Below, one piece after another: positions 8,552-16,632 of a stretch of 64,000 nucleotides of DNA. The notes beneath the pieces were generated by a model. It was not told where the DNA came from. It saw only the letters and a program-made list of their open reading frames with translations, and did no database searches. This DNA is from Sphingomonas sp. AX6 (GTDB taxonomy: Bacteria; Pseudomonadota; Alphaproteobacteria; Sphingomonadales; Sphingomonadaceae), in assembly GCF_902506605.1 (NCBI RefSeq), contig NZ_LR733979.1:321468-385467 (forward strand), in the 5' to 3' direction. A program made the translations under genes and the position numbers. Numbering within the stretch: the first letter of the stretch is position 1; each line of letters starts with the position of its first letter.

Positions 8552-9803
8552 TCGCGGCATAGATCAACAGCAGGACCAGCACGGCGCTCGCAGTCAGATA
8601 GGGCAGCGGGCGCCAGATTTCGTACATGCCGACCCCGATCGAGGGGCCAAGCACGAACGCCGCGCCGTTGATCGACGTGACCTTGCCCGCGACCGACCCT
8701 TGCCCTGCGGCACCCACCGCCAGCGACGACCCGGCGGTAAATCCGGGACGCAGGAACCCGAAACCGAGCGACGCCAGCGCGAACCCGGTGGCGATGCCAT
8801 AGAGCGAATCGGCGGTGCCCGTTACCAGACACCCCGCCGCGCCGATGGCCATGCCCCACAGCACCAATTGCCGTGGTTTCAGGTTCAGGATCGGAATGAT
8901 CCCCCATTGCGCCAACAGCGCCGCGCCCGCGCCCATCATCAGCACGATGCCGGTGGGTTGCAACGCCTCCATCGGCGGCACCGCCAGCCGGTCGATGATC
9001 AGAAAGCCGATCGCCTGTCCCGTCATCGCCTGGGCATGGCCCATCACCAGCCCGATGATCATCCAGATGCGGATGCGCGGATCGAAATAACCCACCCGCT
9101 CGCTGCGTTCGGCCGTTGCGGCGGTGATGCTCGCGCCCGACGATTGTCCGCCGATCGACGGATAGGCCGATGCCGCCCCGCGCGCCTCGGGTGAAGGCAG
9201 CGATTCGCCCAGCATCCGCGTCGTTGCGACCGCGATTCCGATGCCGACGATCGCAAAGATGAACGCCGGTCCCGCCAACCCGACCTCGATACGTCCCAGG
9301 CTGCCGAGCACCAGATAGGGCGCGAAGGCGGGGCCGAGGATCGTCCCCAGCCCGAAGGCGGATCCCAGCAGCGTCAGCGCACGGGTGCGTTCTTCACGTG
9401 TCGTCGCACTGGCCACCATCGCCTGAACCGCAGGCGGCGCGGCGGCACCGAACGTGCCGTAGATCAGCCGCGCGCCGATAAAGAGCAGAAATGCCGTGGC
9501 CGGCGCGACCCAGCCGTTGATTCCCATCATCAGGAACAGCCCGCACAGGAACAGCGACGCCGTAAATCCCCAGATTCCAAGCAGAACCATCGCTCGCCGA
9601 CCGCTACGGTCCGAACGATTTGCCCAGAACGGTGCGGCCAGCACCCACAGCAATGCCGATACCGAAAACGCCGCCGCCACCGCGCTGTCGGGCACGCCCA
9701 GCAATCGCCCCAGCGCGGGCAGCACCGATTGCAGCGCGGTATTGCCGGCCGCGATCACCAGCATGATCAAGAACAACAGGATGAAGGTGCGGTCGCGCGT
9801 CAT
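8502..9803 (-). CDS. MFS transporter (TetA/drug-exporter-like)
   Basis: A 433-residue, 12-helix major facilitator. The loop between helices 2 and 3 carries the antiporter motif in the form FWANRSDRSGRRAM, and the C-terminal half repeats the fold. It resembles the tetracycline/multidrug 12-TM proton antiporters; the substrate is unknown. Its start overlaps the upstream ABM-domain gene by 4 bases (ATGA), so the two are translated together. Its stop lies 50 bases inside the end of the CDC48 gene on the other strand. Confidence 0.88.
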   Translation of the reverse strand: MTRDRTFILLFLIMLVIAAGNTALQSVLPALGRLLGVPDSAVAAAFSVSALLWVLAAPFWANRSDRSGRRAMVLLGIWGFTASLFLCGLFLMMGINGWVAPATAFLLFIGARLIYGTFGAAAPPAVQAMVASATTREERTRALTLLGSAFGLGTILGPAFAPYLVLGSLGRIEVGLAGPAFIFAIVGIGIAVATTRMLGESLPSPEARGAASAYPSIGGQSSGASITAATAERSERVGYFDPRIRIWMIIGLVMGHAQAMTGQAIGFLIIDRLAVPPMEALQPTGIVLMMGAGAALLAQWGIIPILNLKPRQLVLWGMAIGAAGCLVTGTADSLYGIATGFALASLGFGFLRPGFTAGSSLAVGAAGQGSVAGKVTSINGAAFVLGPSIGVGMYEIWRPLPYLTASAVLVLLLIYAAISLGVFRRAESPDRGR

Positions 9804-10120
9804 CCGCCGCGCTCCCAGTCATAGCTGCGCGCGACTTCGCTGACGGTCACCTGATAACGGTCGTACCAGACCGCGCGGCCCGCATCGCGGATCGCGGCAT
9901 GTTCGGAATGGTCGCGCCAGGCAAGCGCGGCGGCGTGATCGGTCCAATAACTGATGGTGATGCCGAACCCATCGGTGCCGCGCGACGATATGATCCCGCG
10001 ATAGCCCGGCTGGACCGACGCCAGTGCCTCCATCGCGTCCGCCGCTGCCCGATATCCTGCATCGTCCACGCCATTTCGCTGCGAGGCGAAGATGACGGCG
10101 ATCTCTCCTGGTTGCGGCAT
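9800..10120 (-). CDS. Antibiotic biosynthesis monooxygenase (ABM) fold protein
   Basis: A 106-residue ferredoxin-like ABM-domain protein. Visible hallmarks are the opening EIAVIFASQRN, the PGYRGIISSRGTDGFGITISYW strand-turn region and WRDHSEHA near the C-terminus. Such small dimeric proteins include heme-degrading and quinol monooxygenases, but many have no known activity. Translation coupling to the MFS gene suggests modification or quality control of the exported compound (inference). The start at 10120 is chosen over 10231, whose extra N-terminus is low-complexity and overlaps hairpin DNA. Confidence 0.75.
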   Translation of the reverse strand: MPQPGEIAVIFASQRNGVDDAGYRAAADAMEALASVQPGYRGIISSRGTDGFGITISYWTDHAAALAWRDHSEHAAIRDAGRAVWYDRYQVTVSEVARSYDWERGG

Positions 10121-10139
10121 GCGCGTGGGATACGCGATT

Positions 10140-10192
10140 GGTTGCGGATCGCAACCCGTTGCCCGCATGTGCCATCCCGGCTTTCGCGGGAT
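10140..10192. repeat. Tandem small hairpins in the 10.1-10.3 kb gap
   Basis: GGTTGCG-gat-CGCAACC (10140-10156) is a perfect 7-bp stem, and ATCCCG-gctttcg-CGGGAT (10174-10192) is a 6-bp stem whose CCCG...TTTCG...CGGG form resembles half of the palindrome at 34028. They sit upstream of the ABM gene start and of the divergent methyltransferase gene. Confidence 0.45.
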
Positions 10193-10301
10193 CGCGGTTG
10201 GGTCGTCCCGCAACCACCCTCCTTCCCGCACGTTACAGCTTTGCGACGCCGCTTCGCTCCGCTATGTCCGCCCGCTCCGGGCCATTTTACGGAAATTTCG
10301 A

Positions 10302-10925
10302 GTGAACACTTCCACTACGCGCGACACTGCCACGCGGACCCGCCGCGCTTCGCTTCCCACCCCCTGGGGCATGTTCTTTCGCGGTTTTCTGAAGCATCCG
10401 GTAATGGTCGGGTCGGTCATCCCGTCGTCGGACCGGCTGATCGCATCCATGCTCGCACCAGTCGATTGGGCCAAGTGCAAGGTGTTCGTCGAATATGGTC
10501 CGGGCGTCGGCACCTTTTGCCGCCCGATCCTCGAAAAAATGGCGCCCGATGCCCGGTTGATCGCAATCGACACCAATCCCGATTTCATCGGCTATCTCGA
10601 CGCGACGATCCTCGATTCGCGCTTTACCGCGGTCGAAGGATCGGCCGCCGATGTGGCGCAGATTCTCGCCGATCTTGGCCTGGATGGCGCGGATTACGTG
10701 CTTTCGGGTCTTCCTTTTTCCACCCTGCCCTCGGGGGTCGGTGCGCGGATCGCGACCGCCACCGCCCAGGTGATGCAGCCCGGCGGCGCGTTCCTCGTCT
10801 ATCAATATTCGCCTAGGGTGCGCGATTTCATCGCCCCGCATTTCGCTCGGATCGACCACCGGATGGTATGGTGGAACGTGCCCCCCGCCCAGCTTTACTG
10901 GGCATGGAGCGACAAGCCCGCCTGA
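10302..10925 (+). CDS. SAM-dependent methyltransferase (phospholipid N-methyltransferase-like)
   Basis: A 207-residue class I methyltransferase. The SAM-binding loop VFVEYGPGVGTFCRPIL is near residue 65, followed by IAIDTNPDFI (acidic loop). The N-terminal FFRGFLKHPVMVGSVIPSS and the SGLPFSTLP segment match the family of PmtA-like phospholipid N-methyltransferases related to rRNA adenine dimethylases. It may methylate phosphatidylethanolamine, but the sequence alone cannot prove this. The GTG at 10302 is the proposed start; an ATG at 10371 is the alternative and would shorten the N-terminus by 23 residues. Neither has a strong ribosome-binding site. Confidence 0.75.
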   Translation: MNTSTTRDTATRTRRASLPTPWGMFFRGFLKHPVMVGSVIPSSDRLIASMLAPVDWAKCKVFVEYGPGVGTFCRPILEKMAPDARLIAIDTNPDFIGYLDATILDSRFTAVEGSAADVAQILADLGLDGADYVLSGLPFSTLPSGVGARIATATAQVMQPGGAFLVYQYSPRVRDFIAPHFARIDHRMVWWNVPPAQLYWAWSDKPA

Positions 10926-10934
10926 TCCGGGCTT
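10914..10934 (+). terminator. Hairpin across the methyltransferase stop codon
   Basis: AAGCCCG pairs perfectly with CGGGCTT around a 7-base loop that contains the TGA. It has no T-run, so it is a weak terminator or an mRNA-protecting hairpin. Confidence 0.35.
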
Positions 10935-10988
10935 CTACGTAATTGCCGGGAATTGACGCGGGCGCATCGCGACCACACATTCCCTCTC

Positions 10989-11408
10989 ATGAACCAGATG
11001 AACCTGTCCGAAGCCGAGTGGCGCAAGAAGCTGTCGCCGGAGGCCTATCACGTGCTGCGCGAAGCCGGGACCGAGCGCGCGTATGCCGGGCATTTCACCG
11101 ATAACAAGGCCGATGGCGTGTATCGGTGCGCAGGTTGCGGCAATCCCTTGTTCGATTCGCTGGACAAGTTCGATTCGGGATCGGGCTGGCCCAGCTTCAC
11201 CCAGCCGGTTGCGGAAGAATCGCTCTCTCATCACGAGGACGTCACTCACGGCATGCGCCGGGTCGAAGTACGCTGCGCGGTGTGCGACGGACATCAGGGC
11301 CATGTCTTTCCCGACGGCCCGCCGCCGACGGGAATGCGTTACTGCATCAATTCGGTCGCGCTCGATTTCCGCGCGCGCGATGCGGCAGAGGGCAGCGCGG
11401 CTGCTTAG
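10989..11408 (+). CDS. msrB: Peptide-methionine (R)-S-oxide reductase MsrB
   Basis: MsrB repairs the R epimer of oxidised methionine using thioredoxin. The 139-residue protein has both zinc-binding pairs (CAGC near residue 46 and CAVC near residue 95), the GSGWPSF substrate segment, and the catalytic cysteine in MRYCINSVAL. No signal peptide is present, so it is cytoplasmic. The ATG at 10989 (MNQMNLSEAEW) is preferred to an upstream in-frame ATG at 10953. Confidence 0.95.
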   Translation: MNQMNLSEAEWRKKLSPEAYHVLREAGTERAYAGHFTDNKADGVYRCAGCGNPLFDSLDKFDSGSGWPSFTQPVAEESLSHHEDVTHGMRRVEVRCAVCDGHQGHVFPDGPPPTGMRYCINSVALDFRARDAAEGSAAA

Positions 11409-11476
11409 GGCTGTCGCGTGCCATCAGAACCGCTTGTGACAGCGTGCGTTAACGCTTAATCACGCAAGCCAATCCC

Positions 11477-13591
11477 ATGGCATCTTCCCGCTCATCGAAA
11501 AAGAAACCGCGCAACTGGCGGCGCATCGCCGCCTGGACCGCGGGGATCGTCGCCGCGATCGGCCTTACCGCGCTGATCGCGCTGGTCGTGGCGGTCTATA
11601 GCGCGCGCGCCTCGCTCCCCAGCTATGAAGCGCTCAAATCCTCGCCCAATGGCCAGATGATCCGCGTACGCGCTGCCGATGGCACCGTGATCGTGTCGCT
11701 TGGCCCGAGCTATGGTGAGTGGATTTCACACGACGAAATCCCCGCGGTGATGCGCGACGCGATGGTGGCGGTCGAGGATCGCCGGTTCGAATCGCACTGG
11801 GGCGTCGATCCCATCGCGCTGGCACGGATCGTCAAATTCGCATGGGACAATTACGGCACCGACCGACGTTTGCAGGGCGCGTCGACCATCACCCAACAGG
11901 TCGCGCGCACGATCTTTCTGTCGAACAAATACGATATCGGCCGCAAATTCCGAGAGATGATCCTGGCGCTCGCCATGGAGCGCAAATTCTCGAAGGAGCA
12001 GATCCTCGAGCTCTATCTGAACAAGGTCTATTTCGGCGGCGGCGCGTACGGAATAGACGCGGCGTCGCGTAAATTCTTCAACCATGACGCCAACACGCTG
12101 AGCCTGTCGGAAGCCGCCGTGATCGCGGGACTGGTCAAGGCGCCCTCGCGCTATTCGCCGACCGCCGATGCCGAAGCCGCGGTCGGCCGCGCGGGCGTCG
12201 TACTCGAACTGATGCGCCAACAGGGCCGCATCACCGCTGCCGAAGCCGCCGCTGCCGATCCCGATACGGTCGAACTCGCCGCCGCGCCGCGCCAGAACAG
12301 CGTGCGGTACTTCACCGACTGGGCGTTGCCCCAGTTGGAAGTGTTGATCGACGAGACGCAAGCGCCGCTCGACGTGTGGACCACCATCGACCTGAACATG
12401 CAGAATGCCGCGACCCAGGCGGTGCAAGCGAACGCACCGTCGGGGGCACAAGGCGCGCTCGTCGCGCTCGACCGCGACGGCGCGGTGCGCGCGTTGGTCG
12501 GCGGCAAGGATTATGTCGCGTCGATCTACAACCGCGCGACCCAGGCGACGCGTCAGCCGGGATCGTCGTGGAAGCTGTTCGTCTATCTCGCCGCGCTGGA
12601 GGCGGGTATCAAGCCCGACGACCAAGTGGTCGATAGGCCGATCGACATTAACGGCTGGCGACCGCGGAATTCTTCCGGGCGGTTCAGCGGCACGATGTCG
12701 CTGCGCAACGCCTTTGCCTATTCGATCAACACGGTGGCGGCGCAACTGGGACAGGAAGTCAGCACGGGGACGATCGCCGACATGGCGCGGCGTTTCGGGG
12801 TGACGACGCCGATCAATACCCAGCCGTCGATGGTGCTGGGAACGTCCGATGTCCGCCTGATCGACATGACGCGCGCCTTTGCGACCGTAGCCAACAAGGG
12901 CGTGGCGGTGGTCCCCTACGGTATCACTCGCGTCACCGCGAACGGCTCGGTCATCTATGAGCATGAGGTCAACCGATCGCTCGTCCTGATCGCGCCCTAT
13001 GTCGCGGCCGAGATGACCGACATGCTCCAGACCGCCGTCAACACCGGCACCGGTCGGGCGGCGCAGATCGGACGTCCCGTCGCTGGCAAGACCGGCACGA
13101 CCACATCGAACAAGGATGGCTGGTTCCTGGGCTTTTCAAGCGGAATCACCACCGGCGTGTGGATGGGCCGTGACGATGCGCGTGCGGTTGGCGGCTTGCA
13201 GGGCGGCACCGCGCCAGCGCGTGCCTTTGCCAATTTCATGCAAAAGGCCGTCGCAAACCGCCCGGTCGAACAATTCGATACTCAGGTGACGTTGCCCGAA
13301 TGGCAATTGGAGCCCGACGACGAGAGCTATTACGGGGAAGCCGACAACGGCCTGTTCGTCGATGAGGACGGCAATCCGGTCCAGCCTTATGGCGTACTGC
13401 CGATGCCCGATACGCCATCGTCCGATGACGGCAGCGAACCCGCACCACCGCCCGAACGGCTCGACCAGCAATGGATCGACCGCGCGATCGGACGCGGTCA
13501 GCGCGAGGAAGCCCCGCCGCAGAGGCGTCGTCCCAATGAGGGGCCACCACCTTCGCAGCCGCGCGAGGATGCGTTGCAGGGGGTTTACTGA
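11477..13591 (+). CDS. Class A penicillin-binding protein (PBP1A family)
   Basis: A 704-residue bifunctional peptidoglycan synthase anchored by one N-terminal helix (residues about 18-42, after a lysine-rich start). The glycosyltransferase domain has EDRRFESHWGVD, GASTITQQVAR and the KVYFGGGAYGI segments. The transpeptidase domain has the serine motif SSWK (about residue 358), SIN (about 417) and KTGTT (about 535). The C-terminal 90 residues are acidic and proline-rich and look disordered. It acts on the periplasmic face of the inner membrane. Confidence 0.95.
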   Translation: MASSRSSKKKPRNWRRIAAWTAGIVAAIGLTALIALVVAVYSARASLPSYEALKSSPNGQMIRVRAADGTVIVSLGPSYGEWISHDEIPAVMRDAMVAVEDRRFESHWGVDPIALARIVKFAWDNYGTDRRLQGASTITQQVARTIFLSNKYDIGRKFREMILALAMERKFSKEQILELYLNKVYFGGGAYGIDAASRKFFNHDANTLSLSEAAVIAGLVKAPSRYSPTADAEAAVGRAGVVLELMRQQGRITAAEAAAADPDTVELAAAPRQNSVRYFTDWALPQLEVLIDETQAPLDVWTTIDLNMQNAATQAVQANAPSGAQGALVALDRDGAVRALVGGKDYVASIYNRATQATRQPGSSWKLFVYLAALEAGIKPDDQVVDRPIDINGWRPRNSSGRFSGTMSLRNAFAYSINTVAAQLGQEVSTGTIADMARRFGVTTPINTQPSMVLGTSDVRLIDMTRAFATVANKGVAVVPYGITRVTANGSVIYEHEVNRSLVLIAPYVAAEMTDMLQTAVNTGTGRAAQIGRPVAGKTGTTTSNKDGWFLGFSSGITTGVWMGRDDARAVGGLQGGTAPARAFANFMQKAVANRPVEQFDTQVTLPEWQLEPDDESYYGEADNGLFVDEDGNPVQPYGVLPMPDTPSSDDGSEPAPPPERLDQQWIDRAIGRGQREEAPPQRRRPNEGPPPSQPREDALQGVY

Positions 13592-13609
13592 GCGACGCCT
13601 GCTCCGTTC

Positions 13610-14134
13610 TCAATCCCCTAAGACGCGTTTCACCGTCGCTTCCGATTCGGCGTGCAATGCCCAGAAATTTCGCACGACATCGCCCGACAGCTTCGCCTGA
13701 AGCACCGCGAGATGCGAATGCCAGCCGCCGCCGAAATTGGCCATCGGTGCCGGGCCGGTGATGCCCGAATGGGTGAGAACTAGGCGCGTGCGCGCGCCAT
13801 CCTCGAACAGTTCGAACCGCGCGACGCCTTCCGTGCCGCCGTCCCAGGTGAAGGCGATCAGGCGCGGCGGATCAGATTCGGTGATCGTCTCGCGCCCGAC
13901 CGCGCATTTATGTTCGGCATAGTGCGGAGGATAAGGCACGTCGTTGGCGGAAAGATTATCATGGTCGAAAACCAGTTCGATCTCGCCCCCGACACGCGGT
14001 TGCAAGGGTCCGCCCGCAAACCATTGCTTTCTCAAGTCGGGTTCGACCAACCAGCGCCAGACGGTTTCGCGCGGGGCATCGAGCAATCGCTCCATCCGCA
14101 GCGTGTCGGGCGCAAGGCGTTCGAGATCAACCAT
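13610..14134 (-). CDS. SRPBCC (AHSA1/START-like) domain protein
   Basis: A 174-residue single-domain protein of the SRPBCC superfamily with the AHSA1 pattern: APRETVWRWLVEPDLRKQWF near the N-terminus, a GGEIELVF strand and a C-terminal helix with WHSHLAVLQAKL. The fold has a deep hydrophobic pocket, but no ligand is known. The ATG at 14134 overlaps the end of the VOC gene by 8 bases, marking it as the last gene of the ArsR-led operon. Confidence 0.88.
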   Translation of the reverse strand: MVDLERLAPDTLRMERLLDAPRETVWRWLVEPDLRKQWFAGGPLQPRVGGEIELVFDHDNLSANDVPYPPHYAEHKCAVGRETITESDPPRLIAFTWDGGTEGVARFELFEDGARTRLVLTHSGITGPAPMANFGGGWHSHLAVLQAKLSGDVVRNFWALHAESEATVKRVLGD

Positions 14135-14537
14135 CCGCTTTCTCCTCATACAGCATGATCCAATTGCCACACTGGTCGTCGAACACCGCCATGCGCGGTG
14201 CGCCGTCGCCGCCTGCGCTGGGCGGCGATTTGAACGCGACCCCCGCCTCGGTCAGCCGCGCATGTTCGGCATCGATATCGACGACGGCAAAGGCGGTCAG
14301 CGGGACGCCGTTGTTCTTCAGCGCCTTTTGATACTCGGCGACGAAGGGGAAGGCATTGGGCTCGAGCGAAATCCGGGTGCCACCCGGCACCTCGGGCGAT
14401 TCGAGCGTGATCCAACGCGGTGCACCCGGTGGTCCGGTCGCCAGGTCGTCCTTGAGCACGAAGCCCAGCGTGTCACGGTACATGGCGAGCGCGCGATCCT
14501 GGTCCGCGACGATGATGCTGAGCAGCGTGACTTTCAT
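14127..14537 (-). CDS. VOC family (glyoxalase/bleomycin-resistance-like) protein
   Basis: A 136-residue vicinal-oxygen-chelate protein with two beta-alpha-beta-beta-beta modules: the opening VTLLSIIVADQDRALAMYRDTLGF and the closing FDDQCGNWIMLYE. The first metal-ligand position that is His in glyoxalase I is not obvious here, so the enzyme activity is uncertain. It overlaps its upstream neighbour by 4 bases and its downstream neighbour by 8, so translation of the operon is tightly coupled. Confidence 0.9.
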   Translation of the reverse strand: MKVTLLSIIVADQDRALAMYRDTLGFVLKDDLATGPPGAPRWITLESPEVPGGTRISLEPNAFPFVAEYQKALKNNGVPLTAFAVVDIDAEHARLTEAGVAFKSPPSAGGDGAPRMAVFDDQCGNWIMLYEEKADG

Positions 14538-14899
14538 GTCGCGCGCACATCCAGAAGGGGGCTGAAGCCGCCATAAATCATGCGGGTGCCATCGAAGTGG
14601 CGCTGTTCTTTGGCGTCGGGTTGCATCCGCGGATCGTTGGCGACCTTGTCATTTCCGGCGTCGCGCGCCGCGCGCGACGGCCATTCGATCCACGAGAACA
14701 TGACAGTCTCATCGTCCTTGGCCTGCACGGCGCGGAGGAAATCGGTCTTCTCGCCTTCGGTCACCTCCTCGCCCCAGCACTCGATCACGCGCAGCGCGCC
14801 ATGTTCGATGAAGACCTTGGCCGCGAATGTGGCTTGGTCACGAAACGCCTGCTTGTTTGCAGTCGGCACCGCGAGAACGAACCCATCAATGAAGCTCAT
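14534..14899 (-). CDS. DUF1428 family protein
   Basis: A 121-residue protein matching DUF1428 (YbaA-like dimeric alpha-beta barrel): the start MSFIDGFVLAVPTANK, a central GALRVIECWGEEV and the MQPDAKEQRHFDGTRMIYGGF ending. It has no known function. The start at 14899 overlaps the arsR stop by 4 bases; an ATG at 14983 in the same frame lies inside arsR and is not used. Confidence 0.88.
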   Translation of the reverse strand: MSFIDGFVLAVPTANKQAFRDQATFAAKVFIEHGALRVIECWGEEVTEGEKTDFLRAVQAKDDETVMFSWIEWPSRAARDAGNDKVANDPRMQPDAKEQRHFDGTRMIYGGFSPLLDVRAT

Positions 14900-15225
14900 A
14901 CCTTCTCTCCTTTTTCGATGGCGATCAGCGAATCGAGTCGATCGAGCCGACGCGTCCACAAAGCTTCCCATTGAGAAAGCCATGCCTGTGCCTCTGCCAG
15001 CGGTGTGACGCGCAAGGTGCAGAGATATTGGCGGCCTTGACGGCGGCGTTCGATCAGTCCGGCCTTTTCCAGCGTTGCGACATGTTTCGATGCGCCCGCG
15101 AACGACATGGTGAAAGGTTCGGCGAGTTCGCCGATTGAACGCTCTCCGTTCGCGAGATGCGCGAGCATTGCCCGACGGGTCGGATCGGCGAGCGCCTGAA
15201 ACGTGGCATCGATTCGTTCAACCAT
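14896..15225 (-). CDS. ArsR-family transcriptional regulator heading a four-gene operon
   Basis: A 109-residue winged-helix repressor (FQALADPTRRAMLAHLANGERSIGELAEPF; recognition helix SFAGASKHVATLEKAGLI). The metal-binding ELCVCDL motif of true ArsR/SmtB proteins is absent, so it belongs to the metal-independent branch that usually sits next to SRPBCC genes. No ribosome-binding site precedes the ATG; translation may start close to the transcript's 5' end. Inverted repeats over the start codon and in the upstream gap indicate self-repression. It lies 52 bases after purA on the same strand. Confidence 0.9.
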   Translation of the reverse strand: MVERIDATFQALADPTRRAMLAHLANGERSIGELAEPFTMSFAGASKHVATLEKAGLIERRRQGRQYLCTLRVTPLAEAQAWLSQWEALWTRRLDRLDSLIAIEKGEKV

Positions 15226-15236
15226 GAAGTTGAACG
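15215..15236 (-). promoter_or_regulatory. ArsR operator candidate 1 (covers the start codon)
   Basis: CGTTCAAC (15215-15222) and GTTGAACG (15229-15236) are perfect inverted 8-mers with a 6-base spacer that contains the arsR ATG. A repressor bound here would block both initiation of transcription and the start region. Confidence 0.65.
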
Positions 15237-15255
15237 TGCACGTCTGTTACAAAAT

Positions 15256-15276
15256 AGTCAACCGCCTGGTTGAACG
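15256..15276 (-). promoter_or_regulatory. ArsR operator candidate 2 with -35 element
   Basis: TCAACC (15258-15263) and GGTTGA (15268-15273) are inverted around GCCT, and TTGAACG (15270-15276) repeats the half-site of operator 1 exactly 40 bases away. Read on the minus strand, TTGACT (15261-15256) is a near-consensus -35 box for the arsR operon. The purA stop is immediately upstream. Confidence 0.6.
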
Positions 15277-15277
15277 A

Positions 15278-16567
15278 TCAGTCCGCAAAGGGGTCGCGAA
15301 CCAGGATCGTGTCCTCACGTTCGGGGCTGGTCGATACCAGCGCTACCGGGCACTGGATCAACTCCTCGATCCGGCGGATATATTTGATCGCCTGTGCGGG
15401 CAGGTCGGCCCAGCTACGCGCGCCCGCGGTCGATTCCGACCATCCGGGCATGGTTTCGTACACCGGCTCGACCTCGGCCTGATCGGCGGCATGGGCAGGG
15501 AAATAGTCGAGCGTTTCGCCGCGCAAGCGATAGCCGGTGCAGATCTTCACCTCGTCGAAGCCGTCGAGCACGTCGATCTTGGTCAGGGCGATGCCGGTGA
15601 TGCCGCCGACCGCCGCCGACTGGCGCACCAGCACCGAATCGAACCAGCCGCAGCGGCGCTTGCGCCCCGTGACGGTGCCGAATTCATGCCCGCGCACGCC
15701 CAGCCGCTCGCCGGTTTCATCGTCCAACTCGGTCGGGAACGGCCCCGATCCGACGCGGGTGGTATAGGCCTTGGCGATGCCCAGCACGAAGCCAACCGCG
15801 CTTGGCCCTAGGCCCGATCCGCCTGCCGCGGTGCCCGCGATGGTGTTGGACGAGGTGACGAAGGGGTAGGTGCCGTGGTCGATGTCGAGCAGCACGCCCT
15901 GCGCGCCTTCGAACAGGATGCGGCGTCCGCGTGCGCGCTGTTCGTTGAGCATCTTCCACACGGGCGATGCGAATTGCAGGACGAATTCGGCGATCTCGGT
16001 CAGGTCGGCGACGAGCCGGGCGCGGTCGATCGGCGGCTCGCCGAAACCCGCACGCAGCGCGTCGTGATGCGCGGTGAGGCGGTCGAGTTGGGCGTCGAGC
16101 TTGTCGAGATGCGCCAGATCGCACACCCGGATCGCGCGGCGGCCGACCTTGTCCTCATAAGCGGGACCGATGCCGCGCCGCGTCGTCCCGATCTTGCCCG
16201 CGCCCGATGCGTCTTCGCGCAACGCGTCGAGATCGCGGTGAAACGGCAGGATCAGCGTGCAATTGTCGGCGATGTGCAAGGTGTCGGGGGTGATGGTTAC
16301 GCCCTGCGCCGACAGCTTCTCGATCTCGGCCTTGAGCGCCCAGGGATCGAGCACGACGCCGTTCCCGATGACGCTGGGGGTGCCGCGGACGATGCCCGAC
16401 GGCAGCAGCGAGAGTTTGTACACCGCCTCACCGACGACCAGCGTATGCCCAGCATTGTGCCCGCCCTGGAACCGGACGACGACATCGGCGCGCTCGGCGA
16501 GCCAGTCGACGATCTTTCCCTTGCCCTCATCACCCCATTGGGCGCCGATCACTGCGACATTGGCCAC
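15278..16567 (-). CDS. purA: Adenylosuccinate synthetase
   Basis: PurA joins IMP and aspartate with GTP to make adenylosuccinate, the first committed step to AMP. The 429-residue length is standard. Visible signatures are the start [20 protein letters not shown] (catalytic Asp and P-loop), the GHNAGHTL loop with its catalytic His, [14 protein letters not shown], and the C-terminal [10 protein letters not shown] guanine-binding segment. It is cytoplasmic. It is followed by the arsR operon on the same strand, separated by only 52 bases. Confidence 0.97.
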   Translation of the reverse strand: MANVAVIGAQWGDEGKGKIVDWLAERADVVVRFQGGHNAGHTLVVGEAVYKLSLLPSGIVRGTPSVIGNGVVLDPWALKAEIEKLSAQGVTITPDTLHIADNCTLILPFHRDLDALREDASGAGKIGTTRRGIGPAYEDKVGRRAIRVCDLAHLDKLDAQLDRLTAHHDALRAGFGEPPIDRARLVADLTEIAEFVLQFASPVWKMLNEQRARGRRILFEGAQGVLLDIDHGTYPFVTSSNTIAGTAAGGSGLGPSAVGFVLGIAKAYTTRVGSGPFPTELDDETGERLGVRGHEFGTVTGRKRRCGWFDSVLVRQSAAVGGITGIALTKIDVLDGFDEVKICTGYRLRGETLDYFPAHAADQAEVEPVYETMPGWSESTAGARSWADLPAQAIKYIRRIEELIQCPVALVSTSPEREDTILVRDPFAD

Positions 16568-16632
16568 CGCGAAATTCCTCGTGCGATTGGAAGCGCCCGC
16601 TCCCTAGTCGCTGGGGGGCATTGCGGCAAGGA

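Noticed and set aside
11426-11450. AGAAC-N16-CGTT before the penicillin-binding protein gene
   Set aside because: One mismatch to the EcfG consensus in a low-specificity motif; such hits are expected by chance.
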